The notes under the pieces are model-generated. The model did no database searches. It had not been told where the DNA came from and worked only from the letters and a program-made list of their open reading frames with translations. 15,721 nucleotides of DNA from Avispirillum sp959601495 (GTDB lineage Bacteria > Bacillota > Clostridia > Oscillospirales > CAG-272): positions 1 through 15,721 of the forward strand of contig CAUGPT010000046.1 in NCBI GenBank assembly GCA_959601495.1. Direction: 5' to 3'. Positions 13,748 through 15,721 of this stretch are shown piece by piece; the first letter of the stretch is position 1, and every line of letters starts with the position of its first letter. A program made the position numbers and the translations under genes.

Positions 13748-14640
13748 CGGCGGGAGAACGGCGGATGTACGGCTTCCCGGAGGGCCTTGTGTGCCCCGTA
13801 TGCCGCGCCGCGCTGCGGCGCGACGGCTCCTCCCTTGTTTGCGGCGGCGCGCGGCGCCACTGCTACGATATTGCCGCCTCCGGTTATGTAAATCTCCTGC
13901 CGCCGGGCAAAGCCTCCAACGCGAAAACGGGCGACGACCGGCGTATGCTTTCCTCCCGCAGCGCATTTCTTTCGACCGGCGTCTATGATGAATTCTCCCG
14001 CGAGATCGCAAGGCTTGCGGACAAAGATCTGTCCGAGGGAGACGGGAGAGTTATGTTTGCGGACGCGGGCTGCGGCGAGGGATACCACACGCTGAATATT
14101 GCGCGCTGCCTTGACGGGGCGGGGAGAAGCGTTTGCTTCGCGGGCTTTGACGCGTCAAAATACGGTGCCGACCGTGCCTCAAAGCGATTGAAAAGCGAGC
14201 GCGGGCTTTTTCCGGATTCCGTATTTGCGGCAGCCAATATCTTCGATATGCCCCTTCGCGGCGGCTGCGCGGATGTTGTCATCAGTATGTTTGCGCCTGT
14301 CCCGTGGGAGGAAGCGCTGCGAATCCTGAAGCCGGGCGGGCTTCTTATAATATGCTCGTCGGGCAAGCGTCATCTCTGGGAGATGCGCTGCGTGCTGTAC
14401 GGCGAACCGCGGGTGTCGGAGCCGCATATCAGTGCGCCGGAGGGCTTTGCTTTGCTGGATACGTCGACTGTATCGTACACGGCACAGCTTTGCGGCGGCG
14501 ACATGATCGCGGCACTGTTTGAGATGACCCCGTTTTTCTTTCGCTGTCCCAAAGAGGGCAGAGAAAAGCTTTTATCGCTAGAGAGCCTCGGTATCACCTG
14601 CGAGGCGGAATATAAGGTATACAAAAAGGCATATAATTAA
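13744..14640 (+). CDS. RlmA-like 23S rRNA guanine-N1 methyltransferase
   Basis: A 298-residue SAM-dependent methyltransferase. The N-terminus has a zinc-binding pattern, CPVC (17-20), Cys33 and His39 or Cys40, followed by YDIAASGYVNLL, as in RlmA/TlrB enzymes that methylate G745 or G748 in helix 35 of 23S rRNA. The family-typical GDDRRMLSSRSAFLSTGVYDEF (63-84) precedes SAM motif I, FADAGCGEGYHT (105-116). A later FAPVPWEEALRILKPGG and KRHLWEMR complete the match. Which of the two guanines is targeted cannot be told from sequence; Gram-positive relatives usually modify G748 and can affect tylosin-type macrolide sensitivity. The start ATG overlaps the sortase stop as ATGA, with GAGGTGA just upstream, implying coupled translation. 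Confidence 0.88.
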   Translation: MTAGERRMYGFPEGLVCPVCRAALRRDGSSLVCGGARRHCYDIAASGYVNLLPPGKASNAKTGDDRRMLSSRSAFLSTGVYDEFSREIARLADKDLSEGDGRVMFADAGCGEGYHTLNIARCLDGAGRSVCFAGFDASKYGADRASKRLKSERGLFPDSVFAAANIFDMPLRGGCADVVISMFAPVPWEEALRILKPGGLLIICSSGKRHLWEMRCVLYGEPRVSEPHISAPEGFALLDTSTVSYTAQLCGGDMIAALFEMTPFFFRCPKEGREKLLSLESLGITCEAEYKVYKKAYN

Positions 14641-14699
14641 TAAACGCGCCGCACTTTTGCGGTGCGGGACATCTTTGGATCCGGACGGAGCGAAAACAC

Positions 14700-15425
14700 A
14701 TGAAAATATCGGTATGCATACCCATGTACAACGAAAGCTCTATCTGCCGCAGCGCGGCAGATACGCTTTTTCGCGCCATGGAAGCGCACCGGTCCGAATA
14801 TGACTACGAGGTCATTTTCTGTGACGACGGCTCCGACGATGGATCGGCAGAGCTGCTTCGCGGCCATATTGAAAAATGCGGCTACTCCCGCTTTCGCGTT
14901 GTCGGCTACGAAAATAACCGCGGCAAGGGTGCGGCGGTGCGCACGGCGGTGGAGGCATCCGTCGGCGACTGCGTTATATACACGGACTGCGATCTTGCCT
15001 ACGGTACGGATGTGATATTTGAGGCGGCGAAAGTCATCGGCGGCGGAGAGGCGGCGGCGGTCGGCTCGAGAAATCTCAGCGCCGACGGCTACGGCAGCTA
15101 CACGTTTTTGCGGCGTGTCGCGTCCAAGGCGTATATAAAGGTCATTGCCGCCTTTGCGGGATTCAGGCTGTCCGATTCGCAGTGCGGCTTCAAGGCTTTT
15201 GACGGCGACTGCGCCAGAAAGATATTCTCTCTCTGCACCACCGACGGATTTTCGTTTGATCTTGAGGTCATAAAGATAGCGCAGAAAATGGGGATCGACA
15301 TATGCGAAATACCGGTCACGGTCATAAATCACCGTGCCTCAAAAGTACATCTTGCGGGGGACGCGCTGAAAATGCTGTCCGATCTGCACCGCATAAAAAA
15401 GAAAGTTAAAAAGCTTGATATATGA
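14700..15425 (+). CDS. Family 2 glycosyltransferase, ALG5/DPM1-like
   Basis: A 241-residue GT-A fold enzyme: SVCIPMYNESS (4-14), CDDGSDDGS (41-49), ENNRGKGAAVRTAVEAS (71-87), the nucleotide-sugar/metal motif TDCD (95-98), then SDSQCGFKAF (158-167) and GFSFDLEVIKIAQKMG (183-198). The SQCGFK segment is typical of enzymes that put glucose or mannose on a polyprenyl phosphate, such as dolichyl-phosphate glucosyltransferase. There are no membrane segments, so it is a cytosolic or peripheral protein acting at the inner face of the membrane. Donor and acceptor cannot be fixed. The ATG follows GGAG at 9 nt. It lies 59 nt after the methyltransferase gene, with only a weak hairpin between them. It is the last gene before repeat element copy 3. 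Confidence 0.9.
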   Translation: MKISVCIPMYNESSICRSAADTLFRAMEAHRSEYDYEVIFCDDGSDDGSAELLRGHIEKCGYSRFRVVGYENNRGKGAAVRTAVEASVGDCVIYTDCDLAYGTDVIFEAAKVIGGGEAAAVGSRNLSADGYGSYTFLRRVASKAYIKVIAAFAGFRLSDSQCGFKAFDGDCARKIFSLCTTDGFSFDLEVIKIAQKMGIDICEIPVTVINHRASKVHLAGDALKMLSDLHRIKKKVKKLDI

Positions 15426-15592
15426 TCCGCGCCCCGCAGGAGAACGGTATCGGCGGGGCTCCTCGCCCCGCAGGGAAAACGGCATAGCGGGGCTGGGCGC
15501 CCCGCACCCCGACATGAGGGACGGTTTTTATGGGGCTTCGCCCCATGCCCCGACCGAGAACCATTATATATGGGGCTTCGCCCCAAACCCCA

Positions 15593-15624
15593 CTCGAGGA
15601 CTTTTCTCCCCAAAAGTCCCCGAG
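15593..15624 (+). other. Variable-sequence conserved-pairing stem, copy 3
   Basis: CTCG-a-GGACTTTT pairs with AAAAGTCC-c-CGAG around CTCCCC, 12 base pairs with one A-C mismatch. Same sequence as copy 2, same position as the differently spelled stem of copy 1. Confidence 0.7.
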
Positions 15625-15675
15625 ACCCGAAAAAAACGAACTGGATAAGGTATATACTATCAAGCATAGATAGCG

Positions 15676-15702
15676 AACAAGGCTGCCGTCGGCAGCCTTG
15701 TT
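15676..15702 (+). terminator. Terminator-like hairpin of element copy 3
   Basis: AACAAGGCTGCC/GGCAGCCTTGTT with triloop GTC, followed by TTATGTTT. It is the probable end of the sortase-methyltransferase-glycosyltransferase transcript. Confidence 0.7.
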
Positions 15703-15721
15703 TTATGTTTGGTGCACACAG

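Larger units (their letters stand above)
15426..15702 (+). repeat. Modular 3'-end hairpin element, copy 3 (downstream of the glycosyltransferase)
   Basis: Starts right after the stop codon. Modules in order: GCGGGGC-TCCTC-GCCCCGC (15453-15471), an AGGGAAAACG spacer, GCGGGGC-TGGGC-GCCCCGC (15487-15505), TGGGGC-TTC-GCCCCA (15531-15545), the CCGACCGAGAACCAT spacer, a second TTC-loop hairpin (15571-15585), the stem at 15593-15624, the ACCCGAAAAAAACGAACTGG box, CTATC/GATAG (15657-15673) and the AACAAGGCTGCC hairpin. It combines the leading hairpins of copy 2 with the TTC-loop pair of copy 1. Confidence 0.75.

Noticed and set aside
14649..14670. Hairpin CCGCAC/GTGCGG between methyltransferase and glycosyltransferase genes as a terminator
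   Set aside because: Only about 6 bp with no T-run after it; the genes are more likely co-transcribed.
272..15702. The repeated hairpins as a CRISPR array
   Set aside because: The repeats are dispersed over kilobases next to different genes, have no regular unique spacers, and no cas gene is present.

Overview
The window looks like chromosome of a moderately GC-rich Clostridia-type Bacillota, probably an uncultured gut lineage. The evidence is a pth-mfd-foldase lipoprotein order, a MecA-like ClpC adaptor, a class B sortase, lipoproteins with type II signal peptides, GGAG-type ribosome binding sites and consensus sigma-A promoters. This placement is an inference from gene content and style; no rRNA or other taxonomic marker is present. 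No tRNA, CRISPR array, transposase or phage gene was seen.

Layout. 1-496 is non-coding and packed with hairpin repeats. 497-1069 (-) encodes a MecA-like adaptor. 1325-3448 (+) encodes a FeoB-type iron transporter without FeoA. 3449-3852 is a structured spacer ending in a near-consensus promoter. 3853-4929 (+) encodes a cysteine-rich solute-binding lipoprotein with no permease beside it. 4930-5820 is again non-coding and full of repeats. A four-gene minus-strand operon follows, read pth (12076) - mfd (11385) - parvulin-like foldase lipoprotein (7734) - nadE (ends 5821). A divergent promoter region (12077-12283) separates it from a plus-strand set: class B sortase (12284-13747), an RlmA-like 23S rRNA guanine methyltransferase overlapping it by ATGA, and an ALG5/DPM1-like family 2 glycosyltransferase (14700-15425). 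15426-15702 is a third repeat element.

The most unusual content lies between the genes. Three copies of a 230-280 nt modular hairpin element (269-496, 5595-5820, 15426-15702) each start directly after the stop codon of a different gene (mecA-like, nadE, glycosyltransferase). All have the same orientation relative to that gene and end in the same terminator-like hairpin. A central stem has almost entirely different sequence in copy 1 than in copies 2 and 3 but keeps its pairing and position, and GC-rich hairpin modules upstream of it are shuffled between copies. A second element of about 215 bp, made of two tandem units with covarying hairpins, occurs as an inverted pair (50-265 and 5052-5271) around the mecA-feoB-lipoprotein segment. 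Nothing in the window encodes a protein obviously responsible for either family.

The genes are mostly housekeeping: transcription-coupled repair and peptidyl-tRNA recycling (mfd, pth), protein folding outside the membrane, NAD synthesis, rRNA modification, surface anchoring, polyprenyl-sugar transfer and iron uptake.
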